From assembly GCA_019689555.1 (NCBI GenBank), contig JADGHE010000032.1:1-36431 (forward strand): 36,431 nucleotides of DNA, read 5' to 3'. A program made the translations under genes and the position numbers. This DNA is from Variibacter sp. (lineage in GTDB: Bacteria > Pseudomonadota > Alphaproteobacteria > Rhizobiales > Xanthobacteraceae). Of the stretch, positions 25,722-33,629 are shown piece after piece. The notes below the pieces were generated by a model. That model had not been told where the DNA came from. It did not search any database and saw nothing but the letters and a program-made list of their open reading frames with translations. Position 1 is the first letter of the stretch, and each line of letters opens with the position of its first letter.

Positions 25722-26705
25722 ATGGGTCTGCTCGTCGACGGCGTATGGCAGGAAGAGGAGCGCGGTGCGCGATGCCGCGACGGCCGCTTCGAGCGCCAAC
25801 CGTCGCGCTTCCGCAGCTGGGTCACGCCGGACGGCAGCGCGGGCCCTTCGGGCGAAGGCGGGTTTCGCGCCGAGCCCGGCCGCTACCACCTCTATGTCTC
25901 GCACGCCTGTCCGTGGGCGCACCGCACGGTCATCTTCCGCAAGCTCAAAGCCCTCGAAGACGTCATTTCGCTCTCGGTCGTCTCGCCGATCGTCCGGCGC
26001 GAGGGCTGGACCTTCGCCAAGGAGGAGGGCTCGACGGGCGACCCGGTCAACGGGGCCAGCCGGCTGTCCGAGATCTACGTCCTCGCCGAGCCGCGCTACA
26101 CCGGGCGCGTCAGCGTGCCGGTGCTGTGGGACAAAGCGCGGCGGACGATCGTGAACAACGAATCGTCGGAAATCATCCGCATGCTCAATTCGGCCTTCGA
26201 TGCCTTCACGGACAGCAAGGCCGACTTCTATCCGGCCGACCTGCGGGCGGAGATCGACGTCGTGAACACGCACGTCTACAGGGCGGTGAACAACGGCGTC
26301 TATCGCGTGGGGTTCGCGACGACGCAGGAGGCCTACGAGGAGGCGTTCCTGGAGCTGTTCGACGCGCTCGACGCGCTGGAGCAGCGGCTTTCACGCCAGC
26401 GTTATCTCGTCGGAAACCGCGTCACCGAGGCCGACTGGCGACTGTTCACGACCCTGGTGCGCTTCGACGCCGTCTATTTCGGGCATTTCAAGTGCAACCT
26501 GCGGCGGATCGTCGACTACCCCAACCTGTCGCATTATCTCCGCGACCTCTATCAGACGCCCGGCGTCGCCGAGACGGTCCACATGGACCACATCAAGCGG
26601 CACTATTACATGAGTCATCGTGCCATCAACCCGACCGGGATCGTACCGTTGGGGCCGGAGCTCGACTTCTCCGCGCCTCACGACCGCGGGCGCTTCTCTG
26701 CATAG
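25722..26705 (+). CDS. Glutathionyl-hydroquinone reductase-like GST (Xi class)
   Basis: Xi-class glutathione S-transferase that typically removes glutathione from glutathionyl-hydroquinones; cytoplasmic, 327 aa. The thioredoxin-like domain holds the catalytic Cys63 in HACPWAHR. SVVSPIVRREGWTF, YTGRVSVPVLWDK and VNNESSEIIRML are the family core. The all-helical C-terminal domain has RYLVGNRVTEADWRLFTTLV and RFDAVYFGHFKCN, ending in YYMSHRAINPTGIVPLGP. ATG 25722 is preceded by a strong AAGGAGG site. A GC-rich 8-bp hairpin lies just after the stop. Confidence 0.95.
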   Translation: MGLLVDGVWQEEERGARCRDGRFERQPSRFRSWVTPDGSAGPSGEGGFRAEPGRYHLYVSHACPWAHRTVIFRKLKALEDVISLSVVSPIVRREGWTFAKEEGSTGDPVNGASRLSEIYVLAEPRYTGRVSVPVLWDKARRTIVNNESSEIIRMLNSAFDAFTDSKADFYPADLRAEIDVVNTHVYRAVNNGVYRVGFATTQEAYEEAFLELFDALDALEQRLSRQRYLVGNRVTEADWRLFTTLVRFDAVYFGHFKCNLRRIVDYPNLSHYLRDLYQTPGVAETVHMDHIKRHYYMSHRAINPTGIVPLGPELDFSAPHDRGRFSA

Positions 26706-26709
26706 AGCC

Positions 26710-26730
26710 GCCGGCGCCCATCGCGCCGGC
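26710..26730 (+). terminator. GC hairpin after the GST gene, no U tract
   Basis: A perfect 8-bp stem (GCCGGCGC, loop CCATC, GCGCCGGC) begins five bases after the GST stop. There is no T run behind it, so intrinsic termination is doubtful. It could stabilise the 3' end of the message. Confidence 0.4.
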
Positions 26731-26777
26731 GCGCGAGCGCAGATTTCGCCCGGCGCGGCGGGACGGCCGCTCGGCGG

Positions 26778-27275
26778 TCACCCTGCAGGGGGCGGCCGGG
26801 CCGCCCCCTGCACCTCGGCAATGCGCCGGCGCGCATCGGCCGCCGTCTGCGGCGGGAGGGCATCGGGAGCAAAGAAGGCGCCGCCGCGACCGGAGGGCTC
26901 CGCGGGCCCCGGCGCCGCGCCGGCCGTCCGCACCACGAACAGCGCAATCTGGTCGGGCTCCGCATCCGAGGCGCCGCGGTAGAGACCGTGCAACCGAGCC
27001 GGCCCGGACGCGGGGGCGCCTGCGGCCGCGAGCGCCCGCGCGAGCGCTTCGCGCACGGTTTCCCCAGACCGGACCATTGCGCCGGGCAGGGACCATCCTT
27101 TAGAAGACACGGGCTCGACGAGAAGAATGCGGTCCGCCGCGTCGAACGCCATCACCTGCACGCCCAGGCTTTGTCCGCGGGACAAGCGCCAGAACAGGTG
27201 CATGGCGCGGCGCAGCAAGGATTCGGTTGCGTCTTGAACGCGATGGATCAGACCGGCGAGCCTTTGGTCAGGCAT
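26778..27275 (-). CDS. NUDIX-fold protein with a degenerate catalytic box
   Basis: NUDIX-like protein of 165 aa. The N-terminal half (RAMHLFWRLSRGQSLGVQVMAFDAADRILLVE) and WSLPGAMVRSGETVREAL match a NUDIX subgroup that in relatives reads LPGGGVE.GET followed by REL.EE. Here the box (residues about 66-87) has Ala66 for the first Gly, and the metal-binding REUxEE is RALAAA, with Ala at 81, 84 and 85. All the catalytic Glu residues except Glu72 are missing, so hydrolase activity is unlikely; a ligand-binding role is possible. ATG 27275 is used because the frame upstream begins with TTG and has no ribosome site. Its last codons form a 13-bp hairpin. Confidence 0.8.
   Translation of the reverse strand: MPDQRLAGLIHRVQDATESLLRRAMHLFWRLSRGQSLGVQVMAFDAADRILLVEPVSSKGWSLPGAMVRSGETVREALARALAAAGAPASGPARLHGLYRGASDAEPDQIALFVVRTAGAAPGPAEPSGRGGAFFAPDALPPQTAADARRRIAEVQGAARPPPAG
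26784..26812 (-). repeat. 13-bp perfect hairpin in the 3' end of the NUDIX gene
   Basis: A 13-bp stem with a three-base loop (TGCAGGGGGCGGC, CGG, GCCGCCCCCTGCA) covers codons of the C-terminal QGAARPPPA and ends just before the stop. It could terminate or protect transcripts from either strand. No T tract follows on the minus strand. Confidence 0.8.
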
Positions 27276-27319
27276 TTTTAGCCCCGCAACATTCGCATGG
27301 CTGGCTTGCCGAAGGACGC

Positions 27320-27348
27320 TTGTCAACGCGTCGAGCTCGTCCTATTTG
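27320..27348 (+). promoter_or_regulatory. Candidate sigma-70 promoter for the sRNA
   Basis: TTGTCA at 27320-27325, a 17-base spacer, and TATTTG at 27343-27348 form a plausible -35/-10 pair. It would start transcription near 27355, directly before the structured sRNA candidate. The -35 is good and the -10 is weak, as is common in high-GC alphaproteobacteria. Confidence 0.5.
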
Positions 27349-27354
27349 TGCGCT

Positions 27355-27438
27355 GCAGCAAGCTTGCAGCGGGTTGCTCCTCCCTCTTCCCGCTGCCCAC
27401 GACGGCGCCCCTTCCCCCCGGGGGCGCCGTCCTTTTTT
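27355..27438 (+). ncRNA. Candidate trans-acting sRNA with anti-Shine-Dalgarno loop
   Basis: A compact RNA of about 84 bases lies alone between the divergent NUDIX gene and mbfA. Its centre is a perfect 8-bp stem (GCAGCGGG 27366-27373 with CCCGCTGC 27389-27396). The 15-base loop TTGCTCCTCCCTCTT contains CTCCTCCC (27377-27384), complementary to a Shine-Dalgarno sequence. A smaller 5' stem (27352-27357 with 27365-27370) overlaps it and would compete. An intrinsic terminator closes the RNA. Hairpin loops with CCUCCUCCC are the mark of the alphaproteobacterial 'cuckoo' (ar14-like) sRNAs; here eight of the nine bases are present. Family membership is from memory and not tested. A short peptide inside is not apparent. 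Confidence 0.7.
27401..27437 (+). terminator. Rho-independent terminator of the sRNA
   Basis: An 11-bp perfect stem (GACGGCGCCCC 27401-27411, GGGGCGCCGTC 27421-27431) with a nine-base loop is followed by C and six T residues. It is oriented for plus-strand transcription. The nearest upstream plus-strand protein gene ends about 700 bases away, which is why a separate small transcript is proposed. Confidence 0.9.
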
Positions 27439-27482
27439 GAGCGGGGCTTCGCTTGGCCGAGCGCTCGTGGCATAAAGCGTAA

Positions 27483-27499
27483 GTTAGAATAGTTTTAGA
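27483..27499 (+). promoter_or_regulatory. ICE-like (Irr) operator before mbfA
   Basis: GTTAGAA, three bases, TTTTAGA resembles the iron-control element TTTAGAA-N3-TTCTAAA bound by Irr in rhizobia, with 6/7 and 5/7 matches in the two halves. It sits 11 bases before the mbfA start, and TAGAAT inside it could be the -10 element. Binding there would block transcription under low iron. mbfA of Bradyrhizobium is a known Irr target. Confidence 0.6.
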
Positions 27500-27510
27500 C
27501 ACGAGCCGCC

Positions 27511-28467
27511 GTGAAGCGCTTTTCGGATCTCACCGAGCAGGAAGTGCTGGCCCTCGCCATCACCAGCGAGGAAGAGGACAGCCGCATCTACCGCGGCTTC
27601 GCCGACGGCCTGCGCCCGCATTTTCCCGCCTCGGCAGAGCTTTTCGACAAGATGGCGGAGGAGGAGATCCGCCACCGCGAGCGGCTGTTCGCCCTCTACC
27701 AGCAGAAGTTCGGGGACTATCTGCCGCTGGTGCGGCGGCAGGACGTGAAGGGCTTCGTCAAGCACAAGCCGCTGTGGCTCGTGCGGCCGCTCGGCCTCGA
27801 CGAGGTGCGCAAATACGCCGCGGAGATGGAGTACGAAACGGCCCGCTTCTACCGCAAGGCGGCGGAGGCGAGCCGCGACGCATCGATTCGCAAGCTTCTG
27901 GTCGAGCTCGCCGAGGCGGAGGACCACCACGAGAGCGTCGCGCATCAGCTCGGCGAGCAGATCCTGACGGAGGATGCGCGCGCCGCGGAGGAGCGAACCG
28001 CCCACCGCATGTTCGTGCTGCAATATGTGCAGCCGGGCCTCGCGGGCCTGATGGACGGCTCGGTCTCGACGCTCGCGCCCCTGTTCGCGGCGGCTTTTGC
28101 GACGCACAATACGTGGGAGACCTTCCTGGTCGGATTGGCGGCCTCGGTCGGCGCCGGCATCTCGATGGGGTTTGCCGAAGCCTTGTCCGACGACGGGTCG
28201 CTCACCGGGCGCGGCGCCCCGTGGCTGCGCGGCTCGGTGTGCGGGCTCATGACCACGCTCGGCGGAATCGGCCACACCCTGCCCTATCTCATCCCGGATT
28301 TCTGGGCCGCGACCGTGCTGGCGATCGCCGTGGTGGCCGTCGAGCTCGCGGTGATTTCCTGGATTCGCTGGCGCTACATGGATACGCCGCTATTGTCGGC
28401 GGCGTTCCAGGTCATGGTCGGAGGAGCGCTGGTGTTTCTTGCCGGTATCCTGATTGGCAGCTCTTGA
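27511..28467 (+). CDS. mbfA: Membrane-bound ferritin A, iron exporter-like
   Basis: MbfA fuses an erythrin/ferritin-like diiron domain with a VIT1-like membrane domain; in rhizobia and Agrobacterium it exports iron and protects against peroxide and iron stress. The start is GTG 27511 ([11 protein letters not shown]). Diiron ligands appear as Glu20, Glu52-x2-His55 (EEIRHRE), Glu107 ([10 protein letters not shown]) and Glu137-x2-His140 (EAEDHHE). From about residue 165 the VIT1-like part begins ([36 protein letters not shown]) with three or more membrane segments to the end. 318 aa. An ICE-like box lies directly upstream. The metallophosphoesterase gene follows after 6 bases. Confidence 0.95.
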   Translation: MKRFSDLTEQEVLALAITSEEEDSRIYRGFADGLRPHFPASAELFDKMAEEEIRHRERLFALYQQKFGDYLPLVRRQDVKGFVKHKPLWLVRPLGLDEVRKYAAEMEYETARFYRKAAEASRDASIRKLLVELAEAEDHHESVAHQLGEQILTEDARAAEERTAHRMFVLQYVQPGLAGLMDGSVSTLAPLFAAAFATHNTWETFLVGLAASVGAGISMGFAEALSDDGSLTGRGAPWLRGSVCGLMTTLGGIGHTLPYLIPDFWAATVLAIAVVAVELAVISWIRWRYMDTPLLSAAFQVMVGGALVFLAGILIGSS

Positions 28468-28473
28468 CGCGCC

Positions 28474-29403
28474 ATGTTCGTGCTGGCGCACCTGTCCGAC
28501 CCGCATCTGTCCGCCATTCCCCGGCCGCGCCTCTCCGAACTGGCCGGCAAGCGGGCGCTCGGTCTCGTCAACTGGCAGCTTCGCCGCCGCCATGAGCACC
28601 GCGCGGAGGTGCTTGACGCCCTGCTCGACGACCTTGCGGCGCAGGCGCCGGACCACATCGCCGTCACGGGCGACCTCGTCAACGTCGCGCTGCCGGGCGA
28701 GTTCGCGAGCGCGCGCGCATTTCTCTCCCGTCTCGGCCCGCCGGAAGCGGTCTCGTTCGTTCCCGGGAACCACGATGCCTATGTGCGCGCCGCGCTCGCG
28801 CATTCGCATGCACACTGGCGGCATTATCTCGCCGGCGACGAGGCCGAGCCCGACGCGGCGGCGCCGACCTTCCCCTATCTGCGGCGACGCGGGCCGGTGG
28901 TGCTGATCGGCGTTTCGACGGCGCTGCCGACCGGCCCGTTCATGGCCACGGGGCGCATCGGGGCGGACCAGATGAAGCGGCTGGACCATGTGCTCGCGCG
29001 TCTCGCCAAGGAGGACGTCTTCCGCGTCGTCCTGCTCCATCACCCGCCGACGACGCGGCCGGGCGACCGGCTGAAGCGGCTGATCGACGCCGACTCGTTC
29101 CGCCAGGTTCTGCGCCGGCACGGCGCCGGGCTCGTCCTGTTCGGTCACATCCACATGACCTCGGTGACCTGGCTCGATGGTCCCGAGTGCCTGATTCCGG
29201 CGGTGAGCGTCGCCTCGGCGTCGGCGACGGAGCGCGGCGACGAGCCGGCCGGCTATCACCTCTTCCGGATTTCCGCCGAAGACGGGGCCTGGCGGTGTGA
29301 GATGGTGACGCGCGGCTTCGCGGCCGGCGAAGCAGGCATTGCGGAGCGGCGCCGCTGCGTCCTTGCGCCGCCGCCGCGGGCCGTCACATGGGCTGCCCGC
29401 TGA
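28474..29403 (+). CDS. Calcineurin-like metallophosphoesterase
   Basis: Dinuclear-metal phosphoesterase, 309 aa, no signal peptide. Metal ligands are in order: SDPHL with Asp9 and His11, GDLVN with Asp67, GNHD at 98-101, LLHHPP, and GHIHM. The family includes CpdA-type 3',5'-cAMP phosphodiesterases and many enzymes with unknown substrates; the sequence does not decide between them. It follows mbfA by 6 bases and is probably co-transcribed, hence possibly also iron-regulated. Its last 20 bases overlap the 3' end of the convergent gene on the other strand. Confidence 0.92.
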   Translation: MFVLAHLSDPHLSAIPRPRLSELAGKRALGLVNWQLRRRHEHRAEVLDALLDDLAAQAPDHIAVTGDLVNVALPGEFASARAFLSRLGPPEAVSFVPGNHDAYVRAALAHSHAHWRHYLAGDEAEPDAAAPTFPYLRRRGPVVLIGVSTALPTGPFMATGRIGADQMKRLDHVLARLAKEDVFRVVLLHHPPTTRPGDRLKRLIDADSFRQVLRRHGAGLVLFGHIHMTSVTWLDGPECLIPAVSVASASATERGDEPAGYHLFRISAEDGAWRCEMVTRGFAAGEAGIAERRRCVLAPPPRAVTWAAR

Positions 29404-29956
29404 ACCAGGCGGCCGCGAAAAGCAGCGCCGCCCCCGCGAGCATGCCGAGAACAAAGAGGGCCGCCCCCCGCCAGAGCCGCGCGCGCCGTCGCCGCGGTTT
29501 CGCCGGCGCCGCCCCTTCCGCGGGCTGCGTCAAGGCGTCGCTCGCGAGCGCGCGTTCGCGCTCGACGAGACGCCGCGCCACGTACTGCGTGATCGCCCGC
29601 ACGATCGGCTCCACCTGCGGCGACTCGGCCAGGACCTTCCGGCCGTAGCGGGTGTCCAGCAGGAAACGGTACACCCGCCTGTCGTGGGCCATCACCACAT
29701 GCGCCAGCATGTCGATCCACAGCCGCGGCGGATCGCCCGGGGTGATGCCGCGATCGAACATGTCCACCTCGTCGGGAATTTCGGCGAACAGCGGATCGAG
29801 CGCCTCTTTGAGGATTTCGAGACGGGCGAGTTGCGCGTCGTGCAGATCGACGATCACCCCCGTGCGTTCCGCCGCTTCGATGCGAGCCTCGCGCATCGCG
29901 GCTTTGAGCGTGGGCACGGGCTCGCCTGGCTTGGCAGCGTTCGGAGCGTGGGTCAT
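29384..29956 (-). CDS. Conserved hypothetical protein with C-terminal membrane anchor
   Basis: No function recognised. From ATG 29956 the protein is 190 aa. A soluble helical part (residues about 15-135) includes REARIEAAERTGVIVDLHDAQ, DPPRLWIDMLAHVVMAHDRR and VYRFLLDTRYGRKVLAES. After it come a basic stretch (KPRRRRARLWR at about 153-163) and one membrane segment (about 164-185), giving a tail-anchored or C-in topology. Similar proteins are widespread in Hyphomicrobiales. An upstream in-frame ATG at 30061 exists, but the extra residues do not look like family sequence. Its 3' end overlaps the metallophosphoesterase gene by 20 bases. Confidence 0.82.
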   Translation of the reverse strand: MTHAPNAAKPGEPVPTLKAAMREARIEAAERTGVIVDLHDAQLARLEILKEALDPLFAEIPDEVDMFDRGITPGDPPRLWIDMLAHVVMAHDRRVYRFLLDTRYGRKVLAESPQVEPIVRAITQYVARRLVERERALASDALTQPAEGAAPAKPRRRRARLWRGAALFVLGMLAGAALLFAAAWFSGQPM

Positions 29957-30217
29957 AGTTAACAAACTATCACTCTGCCGGTCCGGGACAAAGCCCGGCA
30001 GCCGGCGTCCGCCTTCTGGACACGCAAATTTCGGTGGGTTGACAGGCTTCCGGCAATCCATGAGCGTGACGGCGAACGGGTCGGGGTCGGTCCGGCGCGG
30101 TGCGGGCGCTGAGCCTCATCGGCCCGTCGCAACGGCGTAAGAACGGGAAGCAAAGCGAGAAGCTGCGTCAAGCAGCCCGCGGGCGGCACGAAGCCCCGAT
30201 CCCGGGTGGAGGAAACG

Positions 30218-31240
30218 ATGCGCAAGATCACGACCGGCTGGATCGCGCTTGCCGCACTGATCGCGGCGGCGGCGGGCGCGACGTCCGGCCATGCGGAGCC
30301 GTTGACGATCAGGATGGGCTACGTCCAGCTTCCTGGACATCTCGCGCCCATTCTGTTCCAGAACAAGGCGGTGCTGAAGCACTACGGGAAGTCCTATACG
30401 GTCGACGCCATCCGTTTCCGCGGCACGACGCCGCAAATCCAGGCGCTGTCGGCCGGGGAGCTCGATCTCGCGACCCTCGCGCCGAGCGGGCTCGCCTTCG
30501 CGGTGCAGAACGCCAACATCGACGCCCGGGTGGTCGCCGACACCTTCCACGACAACGGCAAGACGCACTGGACCTCGCCGTTCCTGGTGCTCAAGGACAG
30601 TGGCATCAACACCATCGAAGATCTTAAGGGCAAGCGCCTTGCGAGCAACGCCATCGGCTCGGCCTCGGACGCGGCGATGCGCGCCATGCTCAAGAAGCAC
30701 GGCCTCGGCGACAATGATTTCAACACGATCGAGACCGCCTTCGGCAACATGCCGGCTATGCTGCTGCAGCGCAAGGTCGACATGATCGTGTGCCTGCCGC
30801 AGTTCATCAAGAAGCTCGATATGTCGAAGGTGAAGACGCTCTTCACCATTCGCGACGCGGTCGGCCCGCAGCAGACCATCATGTGGGTCATGCGCGCGGA
30901 CTTCATCGCCAAGAACCGCGCCGCCCTCGTCGACTACTGGGAAGACCATATCCGCGCCCTGCGCTGGTTCCTCGATCCCAAGAACCACGACGAGGCGCTC
31001 AAATACGTCATGGACTACACGAAGCAGCCGCGGGACGCGGTCGATTACGCGTTCACCGAGAACGACTACTACCGCAGCCCCGATGCGCGGCCCGACGTGG
31101 AGGGCATCAAGCGCGGCATCCAGCAGAACATCGAGAGCGGCATTCTCAAGGCGGGGATCGACGTCGACAAATACGTCGACCTCTCGCTGATTGAGGAAGC
31201 CAAGACGCGCATCGACGGCAAGGCGAGCGCGCTGCAGTGA
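30218..31240 (+). CDS. ABC transporter substrate-binding protein, NitT/TauT type
   Basis: Periplasmic solute-binding protein for the importer encoded downstream, related to nitrate/taurine/sulfonate/thiamine-precursor binding proteins. ATG 30218 is placed by GGAGG five bases upstream. MRKITTGWIALAALIAAAAG and cleavage after GHA form a signal peptide. The mature part shows TIRMGYVQLPGHLAPILFQN, the hinge FRGTTPQIQALSAGELDLA, LVLKDSGINTIEDLKGKRLA and the helix AFGNMPAMLLQRKVDMIV. 340 aa. No enzyme gene nearby points to the ligand. Confidence 0.9.
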   Translation: MRKITTGWIALAALIAAAAGATSGHAEPLTIRMGYVQLPGHLAPILFQNKAVLKHYGKSYTVDAIRFRGTTPQIQALSAGELDLATLAPSGLAFAVQNANIDARVVADTFHDNGKTHWTSPFLVLKDSGINTIEDLKGKRLASNAIGSASDAAMRAMLKKHGLGDNDFNTIETAFGNMPAMLLQRKVDMIVCLPQFIKKLDMSKVKTLFTIRDAVGPQQTIMWVMRADFIAKNRAALVDYWEDHIRALRWFLDPKNHDEALKYVMDYTKQPRDAVDYAFTENDYYRSPDARPDVEGIKRGIQQNIESGILKAGIDVDKYVDLSLIEEAKTRIDGKASALQ

Positions 31241-31273
31241 CGGCGGCGCGCGAGGGGATGAGGATCCGCGCCC

Positions 31274-32068
31274 ATGGCGACGGGGGCCGCTATCGCGGTT
31301 GAGAATGTCAGCCACCATTACCGGCCGCCGAAAAAGCGGCCGGTCCATGCGCTCGACCAGGTCTCCCTCGAAGTGGGCGACCGCGAATTCGTCGCCCTGC
31401 TCGGACCCAGCGGCTGCGGCAAGAGCACGCTGCTCTATCTCATCGGCGGCTTCATGCCGATCGAGAGCGGCAGCATCCGCGTCAACGGCAACCTGGTCAC
31501 GGGTCCCGGTCCCGACCGCGGCGTCGTTTTCCAGCACTTCGCGCTGTTTCCGTGGAAGACGGTGCTCGGCAACGTGCTGTACGGACTCGAGAACATCGGC
31601 GTCCCGCGCGAGGAGGCGCGCGAGCGTGCGCAGAAATACATCGACATGGTGCACCTTACGGGCTTCGAGGACGCCTATCCGAACCAGCTTTCCGGCGGGA
31701 TGAAGCAGCGCGCGGCGATCGCGCGCACGCTCGCCATCGATCCCGACATTCTGCTGATGGACGAGCCCTTCGGCGCCCTCGATGCGCAGACGCGCGGCCT
31801 CATGCAGGAAGAACTGCTGTCGATCTGGCAGCGCACGCGCAAGACGGTCCTGTTCGTCACGCACGACGTGCGCGAGGCCGTCTATCTTGCCGAGCGCGTG
31901 GTGATGATGACCGCCCGACCCGGCCGCATCATGGAGTCGGTCGACACGCGCTTCGACGAGGCCGGCCCCGGGGTCATGGATCGCCCCGAATTCGTCGAGA
32001 AGGCGAGCTATATCTGGAATCGCATCAAGGGCGAGGCGATCGCCACCGTCGCGGCGAGGGCGAGCTGA
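31274..32068 (+). CDS. ABC transporter ATP-binding protein, NitT/TauT type
   Basis: ATPase subunit that powers the importer, on the cytoplasmic face of the inner membrane. Walker A GPSGCGKST at 44-52, Q-loop VVFQHFALFPWKTV, signature LSGGMKQRAAIARTLA, Walker B ILLMDEPFGALDAQTR, and the switch His in LFVTHDVREAVYLAERV. The C-terminal RPGRIMESVDTRF is usual for the SsuB/TauB group. 264 aa. Its TGA shares a base with the next gene's ATG (TGATG). Confidence 0.95.
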   Translation: MATGAAIAVENVSHHYRPPKKRPVHALDQVSLEVGDREFVALLGPSGCGKSTLLYLIGGFMPIESGSIRVNGNLVTGPGPDRGVVFQHFALFPWKTVLGNVLYGLENIGVPREEARERAQKYIDMVHLTGFEDAYPNQLSGGMKQRAAIARTLAIDPDILLMDEPFGALDAQTRGLMQEELLSIWQRTRKTVLFVTHDVREAVYLAERVVMMTARPGRIMESVDTRFDEAGPGVMDRPEFVEKASYIWNRIKGEAIATVAARAS

Positions 32069-32811
32069 TGGTTGCGACCGCCTGCCGCTATTCGCCGCTC
32101 CTGCTGCTCGCCTTGATGTGGGAGGCGGCGGTGCGGACCGGGCTCATCTCCGACCTCGTCCTGCCGCCGTTCAGCGCAGCGGTGGAAGGCTGGTGGGACC
32201 TCGCCGTCACGGGCGACCTCTTTCCGCAGGCCTTCGCCTCGCTGCGCCGCGCGGCTCTAGGTCTCGGACTGGCGATCGCGCTCGGCACGACGGCCGGCAT
32301 CCTCATGGCATGGAACGCCAAGATCCGGGTTTTCATAAACCCGCTGATCCAGATGTTCTATCCGCTGCCGAAATCCGCGCTCATTCCGGTGACGATTCTG
32401 TGGTTCGGCCTCGGCGACATGTCGAAGATCGTGCTGATCTTCATCGGCTGTCTGTTGCCGATCGTCGTCTCCTCGTTCAACGGCGCCCGCGGCGTCGAGG
32501 ACGTGCTCGTCTGGTCCGCCCGCAGCCTCGGCGCCTCGCGGCGGCAGGTGCTCTGGCAGATCGTGGTGCCGGCGGCGATGCCGGAGATCCTCACCGGCAT
32601 CCGCACCGCGCTCGCCATCTCCTTCGTACTGCTGGTCAGCTCCGAGTTCATCATCGCCCGCGACGGCATCGGCTTCATGATCGCCGGCTTCGGCGAGGAA
32701 GGCGTGTACGACCGGATGTTCGCCTGCATCATGACCGTGGTGGCGATGGGCTTCTTTGCCGATCGGCTCTTTCAACTGTTCATGCGGCGGGTGCTGATAT
32801 GGCGCGAATGA
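32068..32811 (+). CDS. ABC transporter permease 1, NitT/TauT type
   Basis: Inner-membrane permease of the BPD_transp_1/SsuC type, 247 aa with about six membrane segments. The EAA-like coupling motif is in VEDVLVWSARSLGASRRQVLWQIVVPAAMPEILTG as the block ARSLGASRRQVLWQIVVPAA. FYPLPKSALIPVTILWFGLG is characteristic of the family. ATG 32068 overlaps the ATPase stop. It is followed by a second, clearly different permease whose start lies inside its 3' end. Confidence 0.93.
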   Translation: MVATACRYSPLLLLALMWEAAVRTGLISDLVLPPFSAAVEGWWDLAVTGDLFPQAFASLRRAALGLGLAIALGTTAGILMAWNAKIRVFINPLIQMFYPLPKSALIPVTILWFGLGDMSKIVLIFIGCLLPIVVSSFNGARGVEDVLVWSARSLGASRRQVLWQIVVPAAMPEILTGIRTALAISFVLLVSSEFIIARDGIGFMIAGFGEEGVYDRMFACIMTVVAMGFFADRLFQLFMRRVLIWRE

Positions 32812-33629
32812 CGAGCGATGGGGCCGCGCCGCGCGTCGCCCTGCCGGACCCGGGCGCGGTCGCGCTCTCCGCTCTGTTCTGGAAGGTGGCACCCGCAATC
32901 CCGATTGTCGGCCTTTTCGCGCTCTGGCAGATCCTCTCCGCCAGCGGGGCGTTCAACCCGTATCTGATGCCCGAGGTGCCGGCCGTGTTCCGCCGCGTGG
33001 CGCTCGAGCTGGTCAACGGCGAGTTCCTGCTGAACGCGGGCGCCACGCTCTACCGCGCTCTCGCCGGATTCCTGATCGCCGCGGCCCTCGCGGTGACGAT
33101 CGGGATCGCCATGGCGCGCATTCGCATCGTCCACTGGTTCTTCGACCCGATCCTCTCCGTCGGGTTCCCGATGCCGAAGGTGGCGTTCCTTCCGGTGTTC
33201 ATGCTGTGGTTCGGCGCCTACGACGCCTCCAAGATCACGCTGATTGCCTTCGCGTCGTTTTTCGCCATCGCGGTGAACACGGTGGCGGGCACGCAGGGCG
33301 TCGACCGCCATCTGGTCTGGTCGGCCCGCAGTCTCGGCGCATCCGAACGCAAGATCCTGTGGACGGTCATCCTGCCGGCCGCGCTGCCGCAGATCCTCAC
33401 GGGCTTTCAGATCGCCCTGCCGCTCGCGATGATCGTCACCATTGTGACGGAGATGCTGATGGGGGGCGTGGGCCTCGGCGGCGCGATGATCCGCGCGCAG
33501 CGCTTCGCCGATTCGATCGGCGTCTTCTCCGGCATCGTTCAGATCGGGTTCACGGGCTTCGTCGTGATCTTCACGATGCGCTGGCTGCGTCGCCGGCTTC
33601 TCTCCTGGCACGAGGAAGCCAAGCGCTGA
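32799..33629 (+). CDS. ABC transporter permease 2, NitT/TauT type
   Basis: Second permease of the same importer, 276 aa, also of SsuC type. VGFPMPKVAFLPVFMLWFGAY and the coupling block ARSLGASERKILWTVILPAA are present. Its longer N-terminus (GAVALSALFWKVAPAIPIVG) may add a membrane segment compared with permease 1. The start could be ATG 32799 or ATG 32808, which overlaps the permease 1 stop as ATGA; both are plausible. Two different permeases suggest a heterodimeric channel, less common than a homodimer in this family. Confidence 0.93.
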   Translation: MARMTSDGAAPRVALPDPGAVALSALFWKVAPAIPIVGLFALWQILSASGAFNPYLMPEVPAVFRRVALELVNGEFLLNAGATLYRALAGFLIAAALAVTIGIAMARIRIVHWFFDPILSVGFPMPKVAFLPVFMLWFGAYDASKITLIAFASFFAIAVNTVAGTQGVDRHLVWSARSLGASERKILWTVILPAALPQILTGFQIALPLAMIVTIVTEMLMGGVGLGGAMIRAQRFADSIGVFSGIVQIGFTGFVVIFTMRWLRRRLLSWHEEAKR

